From an uncultured Synergistales bacterium (lineage in GTDB: Bacteria > Synergistota > Synergistia > Synergistales > Aminobacteriaceae): DNA of 60,068 nt. Below are positions 16,799-26,141 of this stretch, piece after piece. The stretch is from the NCBI GenBank assembly GCA_905234075.1, contig CAJOGI010000009.1, positions 1 through 60,068 of the forward strand. Reading direction: 5' to 3'. The position numbers and the translations under genes were made by a program. Below the pieces are notes generated by a model, which was not told the DNA's origin, made no database searches, and was given only the letters and a program-made list of their open reading frames with translations. Each line of letters opens with the position of its first letter. Within the stretch, counting starts at the first letter, position 1.

Positions 16799-17950
16799 CT
16801 ATCTATTAAAAAATTTTACCATACTTTCGACAATTTCTTCCTGTTCTTTTTGCTCAAGGCCCGGAAAAATCGGAAGAGCTAAAACTTCACGGGTTAATTT
16901 TTCGCTCACGGGGAAGTCGCCCTCCTTATAGCCGAGATATTTGAAGCAAGGCTGCAAATGCAATGACAACGGATAATAAACTCGAACGGCACAGCCGTTT
17001 TCATTCAAGTAATTCATTAATTCGTCTCGCAGATTAGGATTTGAATCAGAGTGAACGCGGACGACGTATTGATGATAAATATGCCTGTTGCCGTCTAAAA
17101 CTTCGGGGGGCGTGACAAATTCCCTCAAGCCACTCGACTTGAAAAGCAGCTTGTAATAATCGGCGATCTTAATTCTCTCCTCGTTCCATTGCTCGAGATA
17201 CTTTAATTTAATGTCAAGTATCGCGGCCTGTATTGCGTCGAGCCTGCTGTTAATTCCGACTTCTTCATGATAATACGTAGTGCCGGAGCCGTGAACGCGG
17301 AGTTTTTTTAATCTCTCGGCAGTCTTTAAGTCTTTCGTTACGACCATTCCTCCGTCTCCGCAGCCGCCTAAATTTTTTGTCGGAAAGAATGAATAGCACC
17401 CGATGTCCCCGACTGTTCCGGCGCGTTCGATTTTTTTGTCAACAATTCTTGACGAGCCGAAAGCCTGAGCCGCGTCCTCAATGATTTTTACGCCCCTGCC
17501 ATTAAAAATTTCTTTGACCTCTTCAAGCTCACACATCTGGCCAAATAAATGAACGGGCAGAAAAATTTTCGTGTTCTTGTTAATTTTGCTCACGGCCTGT
17601 TCAAGATTTATGTTGTAAGTTTTCAGGTCAACGTCAACAAAAACGGGTTTCGCTCCGAGACGCGCAACCGTCCCAGAAGTCGCAAAGAAAGTAAACGGAG
17701 TCGTTATAACCTCGTCGCCCTCCTTAATGTCCGCCGCCATTAACGCAAGCAAAAGAGCATCAGTCCCCGACGCACAGCCGACCGCAGAGCCTTCGGGAAG
17801 CTCTAAATATTTTTCGCAATGTCTTTCAAAATTGCTGACATCAGAGCCAAGAATAAAACTTTGATTTTCAAAAATTCTTTCAAGCGAAGCAAAAACTTCA
17901 GGCTTGATCTCTTTGAATGAACGTCTTAAATCTAAAATTGGAACTGTCAA
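16799..17950 (-). CDS. DegT/DnrJ/EryC1/StrS-family PLP aminotransferase
   Basis: A 383-residue sugar-aminotransferase-like enzyme. It has ASGTDALLLAL and FTFFATSG for cofactor contacts, EDAAQAFGS, and the Schiff-base lysine in FFPTKNLGGCGDGG. The family transfers an amino group from glutamate to nucleotide-linked keto-sugars for cell-surface glycans. No sugar-nucleotide genes are adjacent, so the substrate is unknown. The frame starts with TTG, with a purine-rich stretch (AGAAAGAAG) upstream. It lies downstream of UPF0210, separated by a heptamer array. Confidence 0.85.
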   Translation of the reverse strand: MTVPILDLRRSFKEIKPEVFASLERIFENQSFILGSDVSNFERHCEKYLELPEGSAVGCASGTDALLLALMAADIKEGDEVITTPFTFFATSGTVARLGAKPVFVDVDLKTYNINLEQAVSKINKNTKIFLPVHLFGQMCELEEVKEIFNGRGVKIIEDAAQAFGSSRIVDKKIERAGTVGDIGCYSFFPTKNLGGCGDGGMVVTKDLKTAERLKKLRVHGSGTTYYHEEVGINSRLDAIQAAILDIKLKYLEQWNEERIKIADYYKLLFKSSGLREFVTPPEVLDGNRHIYHQYVVRVHSDSNPNLRDELMNYLNENGCAVRVYYPLSLHLQPCFKYLGYKEGDFPVSEKLTREVLALPIFPGLEQKEQEEIVESMVKFFNR

Positions 17951-18023
17951 TTTATTTTTCTTCTTTCTGAAATTTCTAAATCTCTTTCTAAGAAAATTAT
18001 CACACTAAATTTTATTTTTTAAC

Positions 18024-18056
18024 TACCTCCTACCTCCTACCTCCTAACTCCTACCT
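18024..18056. repeat. Heptamer array
   Basis: Five consecutive units read on the minus strand as TAGGAGT, TAGGAGG, TAGGAGG, TAGGAGG and TAG. They lie just after the UPF0210 stop and about 75 nt before the DegT start. Confidence 0.7.
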
Positions 18057-19414
18057 TAATTTTTAAGGCTGTGGATCGGAGCAGGTATTCTTCCGCCGCG
18101 TTTTATAAATTCCGAGCAGCCTGCCTGATTAACTTTCATGACCGGAGCAGCTCCCAAGAGTCCGCCGAACTCTACTGTGTCGCCGAATTTTTTTGAAGGA
18201 GCCGGAATAATTCTCACCGCCGTAGTTTTTGAATTTATCACGCCTATCGCTGCCTCGTCAGCAATTATCGCCGAAATTGTTTCCGCGCTCGTGTCCCCGG
18301 GCACTGCTATCATGTCGAGACCTACAGAGCAGACGCAAGTCATAGCTTCTAATTTTTCAATGCTCAATGCGTTTTTTCTCACCGCGTTAATCATTCCTTC
18401 GTCCTCGCTCACGGGGATAAACGCTCCCGATAATCCTCCGACATGCCCCGAAGCCATAACGCCGCCTTTTTTCACAGCGTCGTTCAATAACGCAAGAGCC
18501 GCTGTAGTTCCGTGAGTACCGCAAATTTCAAGACCCATCTCCTCTAAAATTCTTGCAACGCTGTCGCCCTGTGCCGGTGTCGGAGCTAACGAAAGGTCAA
18601 CAACGCCGAAAGGAATTTTTAATCTCTCTGAAGCTGCGTTCGCTACCATTTGACCCATTCGAGTAATTCTGAACGCTGTGCGCTTGACTGTCTCCGCTAC
18701 GACATCAAAGCTCCTGCCCTTGACTTCCTGCAATGCCTTATAAACAACCCCCGGCCCGGAAACGCCGACGTTAATAACACATTCAGCTTCGCCCTCGCCG
18801 TGAAAAGCTCCGGCCATGAACGGATTATCTTCGACGGCGTTCGCAAAGACGACTAATTTTGCACAGCCCAGCCCGTCCTGTTGAGCCGTTAATTCTGCGG
18901 TGCGCTTTATAATTTTTCCCATTAAGGCTACAGCGTCCATATTAATTCCTGCCTTAGTCGTGGCAACGTTGACGCTTGAGCAGACAAGTTCAGTTTCTGA
19001 TAAAGTTTTTGGGATTGAGTTAATTAATTTTTTGTCCGCGTTAGTGAAGCCCTTGTGAACGAGCGAGGAAAATCCGCCTATGAAATTCACTCCGCAGGTC
19101 TTCGCGGCATCGTCAAGCGCATGACCGATTATTGAATAATCTTCGCCGTTACATGACGCGGCCACTTGAGCGATCGGAGTAACCGAAATTCTTTTATTGA
19201 TTATGGGTATTCCGTACTCTCTTTCAATTTCACAGCCGACCTTTACAAGATTTTCAGCCTTGCTGCAAATTTTGTCATAAATTTTTTTTGCGCATGAGTT
19301 TATATTTTCGTCCGCGCAGTCGTATAAAGATATGCCAAGCGTGATTGTCCTGATGTCGAGATGCTGATGATCAATCATGTTGACCGTCTGCATAATATCC
19401 GAAATGTTCAGCAT
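18056..19414 (-). CDS. UPF0210/DUF711 family protein
   Basis: A 452-residue conserved protein of the UPF0210 (DUF711) family, typically next to an ACT-domain UPF0237 protein as here. Gly-rich stretches [12 protein letters not shown] and [15 protein letters not shown] and several conserved Cys are visible. No reaction is established. Pairing with the ACT protein suggests it is controlled by a small metabolite, perhaps an amino acid. The ribosome site in front of the ATG is provided by heptamer units (GGAGG) lying between it and the ACT gene. Confidence 0.8.
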   Translation of the reverse strand: MLNISDIMQTVNMIDHQHLDIRTITLGISLYDCADENINSCAKKIYDKICSKAENLVKVGCEIEREYGIPIINKRISVTPIAQVAASCNGEDYSIIGHALDDAAKTCGVNFIGGFSSLVHKGFTNADKKLINSIPKTLSETELVCSSVNVATTKAGINMDAVALMGKIIKRTAELTAQQDGLGCAKLVVFANAVEDNPFMAGAFHGEGEAECVINVGVSGPGVVYKALQEVKGRSFDVVAETVKRTAFRITRMGQMVANAASERLKIPFGVVDLSLAPTPAQGDSVARILEEMGLEICGTHGTTAALALLNDAVKKGGVMASGHVGGLSGAFIPVSEDEGMINAVRKNALSIEKLEAMTCVCSVGLDMIAVPGDTSAETISAIIADEAAIGVINSKTTAVRIIPAPSKKFGDTVEFGGLLGAAPVMKVNQAGCSEFIKRGGRIPAPIHSLKN

Positions 19415-19420
19415 TTTTTC

Positions 19421-19455
19421 TTACTTCCTACCTCCTGCCTCCTAACTCCTGCCTC
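19421..19455. repeat. Heptamer array supplying the UPF0210 ribosome site
   Basis: On the minus strand the units read CAGGAGT, TAGGAGG, CAGGAGG, TAGGAAG and TAAG, and the ATG follows. The array fills the whole gap between the ACT and UPF0210 genes and contains AGGAGG twice. Confidence 0.7.
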
Positions 19456-19456
19456 T

Positions 19457-19726
19457 TTACACCCTGTGCATAGCGTTGAAAATATCAGTGCGCTGAATGT
19501 GAATGTTAAGTCCTTCATCTTCTCCGCGCTGAATTAAAGCCGAACGGATTTCGTCGAAGCTGTGCTTTGAAGTTGAAGTGTCAACGAGAAGCGTCATCGT
19601 AAAAATTCCCTCCATTACGGTTTGAGTGATGTCAAGAATATTTATGTCCATTGACGCAAGAAGCGAACAGACGCTCGCGATTATTCCTACGCGGTCTGAA
19701 CCTATTACGGTCATAATTGCCTTCAT
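19457..19726 (-). CDS. ACT-domain protein (UPF0237)
   Basis: A single 89-residue ACT domain: MKAIMTVIGSDRVGIIASV is the first strand and ligand loop, followed by DINILDITQTVMEGIFTMTLLVD. Stand-alone ACT domains bind amino acids and regulate partners. Gene order rhodanese - ACT - UPF0210 makes UPF0210 its likely partner. It starts 9 nt after the rhodanese gene. Confidence 0.85.
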   Translation of the reverse strand: MKAIMTVIGSDRVGIIASVCSLLASMDINILDITQTVMEGIFTMTLLVDTSTSKHSFDEIRSALIQRGEDEGLNIHIQRTDIFNAMHRV

Positions 19727-19735
19727 AAAAATTTT

Positions 19736-20305
19736 TTAATCCTTTCTGTTTTTTTTATAATTTTCTGAAAAATACGGCCCGTCGTGGTCTTCAGGAAGCA
19801 AAATATTTTCCGGCCTGCTTATCCAATCCCGGACACCTCCGCGATAATTTTTTAACTTTGACGGAGAAAAATTGAAGCGTCTCACTAAAGCGTCGGCAAA
19901 TCTCCCGGACTGTGAGCCCGTGTTGCAGTAGATGATTATGATTTTGTTTTTAGTAACCCCGACTTTCGCAAGAGCCGCCGAAGCTGCCGCAACATTCAAA
20001 TTCATCAGCGGAAAATTTATTGCGCCCGGTATATGACCGCCCGGTATTCCTTCAAAGAAAGGGACTTCCATATCCGAGTAAGGGGCTTTGCCTTCGTAAA
20101 TTTCTTCGTCTCTCGCGTCAAGCAGGACATAGCCCGGCAAATCTTTATGTGCTATTACAAAATCCATGTCAACGTCTTCAACGTTAGGCTCAAGGCGCGA
20201 ATATATCAGTGTAATGATGAATACCAGCGCAAAAACTACAGGAGCTACAATATCTAAAGGCGGATATTTTTTTTCTGACTGCGTGTCTATTTTTGGCTCA
20301 TTCAT
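19736..20305 (-). CDS. Membrane-anchored rhodanese-like sulfurtransferase
   Basis: 189 residues. One N-terminal membrane segment (IVAPVVFALVFIITLIY) anchors a rhodanese domain. The active-site loop is YCNTGSQSGR with the catalytic Cys, and GHIPGAINFPL is the usual upstream signature. The topology puts the domain outside the cytoplasm. It could move sulfane sulfur, but its partner is unknown. AAAGGAA precedes the ATG. It is divergent from miaA. Confidence 0.82.
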   Translation of the reverse strand: MNEPKIDTQSEKKYPPLDIVAPVVFALVFIITLIYSRLEPNVEDVDMDFVIAHKDLPGYVLLDARDEEIYEGKAPYSDMEVPFFEGIPGGHIPGAINFPLMNLNVAAASAALAKVGVTKNKIIIIYCNTGSQSGRFADALVRRFNFSPSKLKNYRGGVRDWISRPENILLPEDHDGPYFSENYKKNRKD

Positions 20306-20359
20306 AGCAAAAATTCCTTTGCGTTCAAAAATTTTTTGAGAATGTAATTAATTATACAC

Positions 20360-20386
20360 TTGCGAAAATAAAAATTATGCTATAAT
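20360..20386 (+). promoter_or_regulatory. Promoter for miaA-ispH-S1
   Basis: TTGCGA (20360-20365), 15 bp, then TATAAT (20381-20386) preceded by TGC, an extended -10. The miaA start is 48 nt downstream. Confidence 0.6.
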
Positions 20387-20434
20387 TTGCACGTTTTATT
20401 TTTTAATCACGCTTTAAGAGGTTGTTAAGAGTTA

Positions 20435-21382
20435 ATGAATCGGCAGCCAGTGGTTGCTTTAATAGGAGCTACGGCCGTAGGAAAGACGGCTTTGAGCATC
20501 TCTATCGCAGAAAATTTAAGAGCAGAAATTATTTCAGTGGACTCGCGCCAAGTTTATAGATACATGGACGTTGGGACTGATAAAGTTTCTCTTTCACTTC
20601 GCCGTGAAATTCCTCATCACATGATAGACATCGCAGACCCTGATGAGAAATTCACAGTTTCTGATTTTGCAGAAAAAACTTCACAGGCGGTTTCGAGGAT
20701 TTTTTTGCGCGGAAAAATTCCGTTATTTGTCGGCGGAACTCCGTTCTACTATAACGCGCTCTTTCATGCATCGCTTAATGCGGAGCTGCCCTCAGATGAG
20801 AGTGTCCGCGAAAAATATGAGACGCTTGCAAATTCTCAGGGAGCCGAACTGCTTCACATGAGGCTTGCAGAGATTGACCCGGCTTCGGCTGAACGTCTCC
20901 ATAAGAACGACGTTAAACGGGTTACCCGCGCTTTAGAAATTTTTGACTTAACCGGCAAAGCACCTTCAGAAATTTTTGAGAACGGAGAAAAAAGGGATTA
21001 TGGCTTCGATGTTCTTTATATCGGCCTGTCGCGTTCACGCGAAGAATTATTTTCAAGAATTTCAATCAGGCTTGAGCAGGAATTTTCATCGGGCTTTGTC
21101 GAAGAAGTAGAGTGGCTCATGAAAAACGGCTTTGACGAAAGATTTAACCCGTTAAAAGGTCTCGGCTACCGTGAAATTTTAGAGTACCTGCGCGGAAAAA
21201 TAACGCTCGATGAAGCTCTCGAAGACTCAATAGCGAGAACAAAGGCATTTTGCAGACGGCAGCAGACATGGTTCAAAAAATTTTCTCCGGCTGTATGGTT
21301 TGATATGTCAGAGTCTAATCACGAGGAAGAAATAATCGAGCTCATAAAAAAACATTTAAGCGGCGAGGAAATTTCCCAATGA
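20435..21382 (+). CDS. miaA: tRNA dimethylallyltransferase MiaA
   Basis: A 315-residue enzyme with P-loop GATAVGKTALS and DSRQVYRYMDVGTDK, which binds the tRNA A37 region. It adds a dimethylallyl group to A37 of tRNAs reading UNN codons, and needs DMAPP. The next gene, ispH, makes DMAPP/IPP, and the two overlap (ATGA), so supply and use of the isoprenoid are coupled. AAGAGG precedes the ATG. Confidence 0.96.
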   Translation: MNRQPVVALIGATAVGKTALSISIAENLRAEIISVDSRQVYRYMDVGTDKVSLSLRREIPHHMIDIADPDEKFTVSDFAEKTSQAVSRIFLRGKIPLFVGGTPFYYNALFHASLNAELPSDESVREKYETLANSQGAELLHMRLAEIDPASAERLHKNDVKRVTRALEIFDLTGKAPSEIFENGEKRDYGFDVLYIGLSRSREELFSRISIRLEQEFSSGFVEEVEWLMKNGFDERFNPLKGLGYREILEYLRGKITLDEALEDSIARTKAFCRRQQTWFKKFSPAVWFDMSESNHEEEIIELIKKHLSGEEISQ

Positions 21383-22260
21383 AAATATTAATGGCAGAGC
21401 ACGCCGGTTTTTGTTTCGGTGTTAAAAGAGCTGTTGACGCTATCGAAAAGGCTTTGAAAAGTTCAAGCGAAGCCTGGACGATCGGCCTGCCCATTCACAA
21501 TCCTCAGGAAGTTTCCAGGCTTGAAGCTATGGGCTTGCGAGTTGCTGATGATGAGAGAGAAATTCCCGACGGCTCGGAAATTTTGATACGTGCGCACGGC
21601 GAACCCTTGAGCGTCATAAAAAATTTACAGGCAAGAAATATAAAAGTTCAGGATATGACGTGCCCGTTCGTAAAAAAAGCTCAGGACATGGCAGAAAATT
21701 TGAGCAGAGAAAATTATTTTATTATCCTGCTGGGCGATAAAAAACACCCGGAAATAAAAGGCATCTTAGGTCATGTCGTTAATGAAAATAACGCCGAAGT
21801 CGTTGCAGATGAGAACGAAGCCGAAAATGTTGCGTATCACGCAAAAATTGCTTTAATATCCCAGACGACACAGCGCGAAGAAAAATTATCAAACGTTGCC
21901 GGAATTTTGACTCAAAAATGTTCGGAACTTCGCGTCTGTAATACTATATGCAAGGCTACGGCGGAGCGTCAGGACGCTGTAAAAGAACTCGTGAAAAATT
22001 ACAGCGTTGACGGAGTTGTCTTAATCGGCGGAAAAACGAGCGCGAACACAGGAAAATTAAGAGAAGTTATAAACTCTCAGAATAATAAACTAGAAGTCCT
22101 CTGGGTCGAGGACGAAAACGAAATTGAATCAAATTTAGACTGGTTCAAAAATAAAAATCTGATTGGTATAGCAGCCGGAGCAAGTACGCCGGCATGGCTT
22201 ATCGATAAAATTAAAAGTAATATTGCGGAAATAAATTTTTCAGGGGGTATCCATCAATAA
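21379..22260 (+). CDS. ispH: HMBPP reductase IspH
   Basis: A 293-residue IspH. The three cluster cysteines are in AGFCFGVKRAV, DMTCPFVKK and VCNTICKATAERQ, with TSANTGKL near the substrate pocket. It is the last step of the MEP pathway, giving IPP and DMAPP. The start overlaps the end of miaA, and its stop shares one base with the ATG of the S1 gene, an arrangement common in clostridia-like lineages, where ispH and S1 may even be fused. Confidence 0.96.
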   Translation: MKILMAEHAGFCFGVKRAVDAIEKALKSSSEAWTIGLPIHNPQEVSRLEAMGLRVADDEREIPDGSEILIRAHGEPLSVIKNLQARNIKVQDMTCPFVKKAQDMAENLSRENYFIILLGDKKHPEIKGILGHVVNENNAEVVADENEAENVAYHAKIALISQTTQREEKLSNVAGILTQKCSELRVCNTICKATAERQDAVKELVKNYSVDGVVLIGGKTSANTGKLREVINSQNNKLEVLWVEDENEIESNLDWFKNKNLIGIAAGASTPAWLIDKIKSNIAEINFSGGIHQ

Positions 22261-23906
22261 TGGATCAGCAGGAAGTATTAGAACAGCAGAACGAAGCAAC
22301 ACAGGAAACAGCGCAGGAAGCACAGCCCGTTCAGACAGAGCAGGCTGCAACAAACGAGTATGAGCCTGAAACAATGCAGGAGGCTCTTGATAAGTACGGC
22401 GAGAACGTTCATTTACGCAGAGGCGAAATCAGAACGGGCACCGTAATCAGCAAGAGCGAGAACGGTTTCCTTGTTGATATAGGCTTTAAGTGCGAGGGTG
22501 TTCTACCGATGAAAGAATACACTAACCATTCACTCATCGAGACGGAGCCCGAGCCAAACCCCGGCGATCAGATCGAAGTCGAAGTCGTCAGCGTCCGGGA
22601 CGGAGACGACGCGCAGCTGTTATTAAGCAGGTGGAAACACGAGTTTGATAAACGCTGGGCAAAACTTGACGCGCTTGCGGCTGAAAATCAAATTATGACC
22701 GTCAAGGGAGTCGGCAGAGTTAAAGGCGGCCTCATGGTCGAAAGCTGCGGGCTTGAGGGATTTATTCCTGTCTCTCACTTAACGCTTGCAGGAAGAAACG
22801 TAAATCCTTCAAATTTTATCGGGCAGAATATCAAAGTTAAAATTCTTGACCATGATAAGCGCAAACGCCGTTTAGTTTTCTCACGCAGAGAACTTCTTGA
22901 AGCAGCAGAGAATGAACGCAAGGCAAAATTCTATGACCGCGTCCACGAGGGCGACATCATCGAGGGCGAAGTCAGCAGCCTCACAGATTTCGGCGTGTTT
23001 GTAAATCTTGGCGAGATGGACGGACTTGTACACTTAACGGAAATTACTTGGAAGAGAAGTTTCAAGCTCCGCGACATGTTCAAAAAGGGCGACAAAGTTA
23101 CTGTCAAAGTAACCGGAATTGACAAGGAAAAGGACAGAATTTCCCTAAGCATCAAGCAGGTATCCGGCGATCCTTGGGACACCGTTGCGGATAAAATACA
23201 CAAGGGTGATGTATTCAAGGGCACTGTTACGAATTTAACGGAGTTCGGCGCGTTTGTTGAACTTGAGCCGGGCATCGAGGGACTTGTCCACGTCGGCGAC
23301 ATCAGCTGGGCAAGGATTAAGAAGCCGCGTGATGTTCTCAAGAAGGGCCAAGAACTTGACGTTGTCGTGCTTGATATTGACGTTGAGAAGAAGCGTATCA
23401 GTCTTGGAAGCAAACAGCTCCACGATCCGTGGAACGAGGCCGATAAACGCTATCTGCCCGGACAGGATATTAAAGTCAAAGTCGTAAGGCTTGCAGAGTT
23501 CGGCGCGTTCGTCGAAGTTGAAGAGGGCGTTGAGGCTTTAATCCATATTTCACAGCTTAGCCGCAAACGTGTCGAGAAACCTGCCGATATTCTCAAAGAG
23601 GGCGACGAAGTTACAGCGCGTGTGCTTGAAGTCAACCCAGAGCAGCGCAGAATGAGGCTCTCACTTGCGGCACTTGAGCCCGAACCAGAACCGGAACCAG
23701 TATCAGAGCCAGAAGAGAAAGAACAGCGCAAACCGGAGCCTAAGCCGGAACGTCAGGAGCATCCTGAGCGTGCAGAACGCCGCGAACGCAAAGGCAAATC
23801 ACGCGCAAGAGCAATTAAAGAAGCCGGCGGTTATGAGGACGACGAAGAGATGTTAGAGTACAATCCTTTCGCCGAAGCCTTCAAAGACGCTAACTGGAAC
23901 AATTAA
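22260..23906 (+). CDS. rpsA: Ribosomal protein S1-like protein, five S1 domains
   Basis: 548 residues. A Glu/Gln-rich N-terminal ~45 residues is followed by five S1 OB-folds. The last three carry clear signatures (DFGVFVNLGEMDGLVHLTEI, EFGAFVELEPGIEGLVHVGD, EFGAFVEVEEGVEALIHISQ); the first two are more divergent. The C-terminus is a low-complexity EPEPEPV and Arg/Glu tail. It binds mRNA on the 30S subunit. The start overlaps the ispH stop by one base. Confidence 0.9.
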   Translation: MDQQEVLEQQNEATQETAQEAQPVQTEQAATNEYEPETMQEALDKYGENVHLRRGEIRTGTVISKSENGFLVDIGFKCEGVLPMKEYTNHSLIETEPEPNPGDQIEVEVVSVRDGDDAQLLLSRWKHEFDKRWAKLDALAAENQIMTVKGVGRVKGGLMVESCGLEGFIPVSHLTLAGRNVNPSNFIGQNIKVKILDHDKRKRRLVFSRRELLEAAENERKAKFYDRVHEGDIIEGEVSSLTDFGVFVNLGEMDGLVHLTEITWKRSFKLRDMFKKGDKVTVKVTGIDKEKDRISLSIKQVSGDPWDTVADKIHKGDVFKGTVTNLTEFGAFVELEPGIEGLVHVGDISWARIKKPRDVLKKGQELDVVVLDIDVEKKRISLGSKQLHDPWNEADKRYLPGQDIKVKVVRLAEFGAFVEVEEGVEALIHISQLSRKRVEKPADILKEGDEVTARVLEVNPEQRRMRLSLAALEPEPEPEPVSEPEEKEQRKPEPKPERQEHPERAERRERKGKSRARAIKEAGGYEDDEEMLEYNPFAEAFKDANWNN

Positions 23907-23908
23907 AT

Positions 23909-23975
23909 TAGGCAGGAATTAGGAGGCAGGAGTTAGGAAGTTTTTTCGTTCCTGCTTCCGCTTTCTAAGTTCCTG
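23909..23975. repeat. Heptamer array with inverted arm
   Basis: TAGGCAG, GAATTAG, GAGGCAG and GAGTTAG-type units follow the S1 stop. After a T-run, imperfect inverted units CTAAGTTCCTG appear, then another T-run. This could be a terminator or a processing hairpin before the nitroreductase gene. Confidence 0.65.
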
Positions 23976-24009
23976 TTTTTTTTAAGTTCATAAAGGAGAT
24001 TTTTTTATT

Positions 24010-24528
24010 ATGGAATTTTTTGATGTCGTAAAAGAAAGATTTTCCTGCCGCAAATTTTCTTCAAAGCCCGTCGAAAATGAAAAGCTCGAAAAAATTTTAG
24101 AGGCCGGCCGCCTTGCTCCAACAGCTAAGAACGCGCAGCCCGTAAAAGTATGGGTAATTAAAAGCCCCGAAGCCCTCGAAAAAATTAAATCAACAACGCC
24201 GTTCGCATGGATGAAAGATGTTCAGGTTATACTGGCTGTCGGAGGAACTAAAGAAGGTGCGTTTTTGAGACCGTCCGACAATAGAAATTTTGGCGATGTT
24301 GACGCAACGATCGTTGCTACTCATTTAATGCTTGCGATTGAAAACGAGGGACTTGGCACGACGTGGGTCGGATTTTTTGACGTTTCCAAAGTCAAAGAAT
24401 TTTTCCCGGAAATGAAAGATTATGATTTAGTCGCTTTATTCCCTATAGGCCATAAAGCCGACGACGCAGAGCCTTCAGAAAGACACCCGCTCAGAAAATC
24501 AAAAGAAGAGTTTATTAAAATTTTATAA
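24010..24528 (+). CDS. Nitroreductase-family flavoprotein
   Basis: A 172-residue FMN-dependent nitroreductase-fold protein. It has RFSCRKFSSKPVE at the start (FMN phosphate contacts), LEAGRLAPTAKNAQP, and GLGTTWVGFFD near the second half. The class reduces nitro compounds, quinones or other acceptors with NAD(P)H; the substrate is not inferable. A strong AAAGGAG precedes the ATG. Confidence 0.88.
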   Translation: MEFFDVVKERFSCRKFSSKPVENEKLEKILEAGRLAPTAKNAQPVKVWVIKSPEALEKIKSTTPFAWMKDVQVILAVGGTKEGAFLRPSDNRNFGDVDATIVATHLMLAIENEGLGTTWVGFFDVSKVKEFFPEMKDYDLVALFPIGHKADDAEPSERHPLRKSKEEFIKIL

Positions 24529-24536
24529 AATCTTAA

Positions 24537-25085
24537 ATGAATAAATCTGAATTAATTCGGGCGTTTGTCGCCGTAAAAATGCCCGAAGAAATTTCCGAAG
24601 AGCTTGAAAATTTTTTAGCCGAAGTCAGGCCGCTTGCCAATATTAAGTGGGTTAAGTACGGCCAGTTTCATATTACGTTGAAATTTTTAGGCGAGCTTGA
24701 GCCTCATGTTATTTCGAGCGTAAAAAAATCTTTAACGCCGCTGAAATACTTTGAGCCTTTTAACATAAATCTTTCATACATCGGAGCGTTTCCCAATCTT
24801 CATTCGCCGCGTGTTATATGGCTGTCGGGCAACGAGGGTGCGCAGGAACTTACAAAACTCTCAAGAAAAGTTAATGAAATTTTATACAACGATGAAGAAA
24901 TCCCGAAGGACGAAAAAAAATTCAAAGCCCATTTAACATTAGCACGCTTAAAAAGCGGCTTCCTTTCCGAAGAACTTGTCAGGAAACTCGGAACTGTTCA
25001 AAATTTTTCGTGGCGTTGCAGCGAACTTTTTTTAATGCGCAGCGAGCTTACAACGAAGGGGCCAATCTACACGGAACTTTTATAA
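24537..25085 (+). CDS. thpR: RNA 2',3'-cyclic phosphodiesterase ThpR (2H family)
   Basis: 182 residues with the two HxTx motifs of the 2H phosphoesterases: FHITLKFLGEL and KAHLTLARL. It hydrolyses 2',3'-cyclic phosphates on RNA ends and was earlier named 2'-5' RNA ligase. It starts 8 nt after the nitroreductase with no clear ribosome site, so it is probably read by coupling. Confidence 0.92.
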   Translation: MNKSELIRAFVAVKMPEEISEELENFLAEVRPLANIKWVKYGQFHITLKFLGELEPHVISSVKKSLTPLKYFEPFNINLSYIGAFPNLHSPRVIWLSGNEGAQELTKLSRKVNEILYNDEEIPKDEKKFKAHLTLARLKSGFLSEELVRKLGTVQNFSWRCSELFLMRSELTTKGPIYTELL

Positions 25086-25115
25086 ATTTTACGCCATTCA
25101 TAAATTTTGCCTTAA

Positions 25116-25124
25116 TGGTAGAAT
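25116..25124 (+). promoter_or_regulatory. Extended -10 promoter for the hicB-nuclease-pilus operon
   Basis: TGGTAGAAT matches the TGN-TATAAT pattern with one change, and lies 44 nt before the HicB-like start. No other promoter was recognised until 31456, so the six genes downstream may form one transcript. Confidence 0.5.
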
Positions 25125-25167
25125 TATCATAAATTCACTAGAAATTTTTTAAGAGGTGTATTTTTTA

Positions 25168-25362
25168 ATGCCGCGAGATTTTTTCATGACGATTACAAAA
25201 TATGAGGACGTTTTTTTCATTGGAAATATTCCCTCACTGCCGGGCTGTCATTCTCAGGGCAGGACGCTTGAAGAACTCAACAGAAATATAAAAGAAGCAA
25301 TAAAACTGTTTGATGAGAGTGAAAGCGTCGAATTTTTAGGACTTCAAAAAATCGCAGTATAA
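25168..25362 (+). CDS. HicB-like antitoxin-fold protein (orphan)
   Basis: A 64-residue single HicB fold: FFMTITKYEDVFFIGNIPSLPGCHSQG, then TLEELNRNIKEAIKLFDE. HicB antitoxins neutralise HicA RNases, but no HicA-type gene is next to it and there is no C-terminal DNA-binding domain. The ATG at 25168 is 9 nt after GAGGTG; an earlier in-frame GTG lies inside that ribosome site. As first gene of the operon it may be a regulator or merely a relic. Confidence 0.75.
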   Translation: MPRDFFMTITKYEDVFFIGNIPSLPGCHSQGRTLEELNRNIKEAIKLFDESESVEFLGLQKIAV

Positions 25363-25418
25363 ATTTCGCTGATATTCGCCGTTAAAAAATTATGAAATTC
25401 ACGAAAGGAAAATTAATC

Positions 25419-26141
25419 ATGCCGGAAAAAAGTTTACCCGATTTAATTATGGAATTGATGAATAAAGACGGGAAACCGTTCATGACCGTTAAGCGTCTGG
25501 CTCTGCTGCTCGGCACGGAAAAAAAACGCGAGCTTGGAATTTTGCATGTTAAGAGCGCGACCGAGATTAAAAATATTATTGAGCCGTTTCTTGAAGATAG
25601 ATTTATTTTTAATAAAAAAGGAACATCGCTTTATATTCTTGTGCCCTGTAAGCCAGAGGATTTAATACTCAAAGAGCTTTCAGCTACAAAAGGAAAAAGT
25701 CCGAAAGCTATCGGGCGTTTAATGCCTTTAACGAAAAAAGACTGCATGAAAATTTTTCTCGATCTTATTGAAAAAGGCTGCATACGTTTGACCTTGAATG
25801 AGATGCTTGAGCCTAGAATTTTTTTGACTGACGTTCCGTGCAATGAAGAACTTCAGCCTCAAACTCAAAAACAAGAAGAAACTCAGTACACTTTGGAAAA
25901 TTTTTATAACGCTTTTAAGTCTCTTGACAATGGCAGAATTTTTGTAAGAATTTGTGATTTACGAAGAGCGTTGAAGTGGCCCCGCGATGTTTTCGACAGC
26001 GGATTAAAACAGCTCCGCGATGCCGGAATTATTCAGCTTCATGTCGGGGACGCTTCATTAATGACCCCAGACGATATAAGAGACAGTTTCGTTGATGAAA
26101 ATCATTTCAGAATGGGAACGGTAACTTGGCATGGCAAATAA
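25419..26141 (+). CDS. Unrecognised protein, probable winged-helix domains
   Basis: 240 residues, no family recognised with confidence. The N-terminal half has a DLIMELMNKDGKPF-type helix and a wing-like beta hairpin. A Gln-rich linker (PQTQKQEETQ, ~residue 157) precedes a compact C-terminal domain with VRICDLRRALKWPRDVFDSG, then LRDAGIIQLHVGD, the layout of a winged helix (inference). It may load or target the ATPase encoded next: the two frames overlap by 11 nt. The ATG at 25419 follows AAAGGA; an upstream in-frame ATG at 25392 lacks a site. Confidence 0.65.
   Translation: MPEKSLPDLIMELMNKDGKPFMTVKRLALLLGTEKKRELGILHVKSATEIKNIIEPFLEDRFIFNKKGTSLYILVPCKPEDLILKELSATKGKSPKAIGRLMPLTKKDCMKIFLDLIEKGCIRLTLNEMLEPRIFLTDVPCNEELQPQTQKQEETQYTLENFYNAFKSLDNGRIFVRICDLRRALKWPRDVFDSGLKQLRDAGIIQLHVGDASLMTPDDIRDSFVDENHFRMGTVTWHGK

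Noticed and set aside
18024-18056. CRISPR-like array
   Set aside because: Units are only 7 nt with no spacers; no cas1/cas2 genes in the window, although a Cas4-like nuclease is present elsewhere.
22931-23413. 160-codon minus-strand frame within the S1 gene
   Set aside because: Antisense to the S1 repeats; Ser/Thr-rich composition typical of a reverse reading of Glu/Lys codons.
25168-25362. Complete HicAB toxin-antitoxin module
   Set aside because: No HicA-like frame was found on either side of the HicB-like gene, so only an orphan HicB fold is reported.
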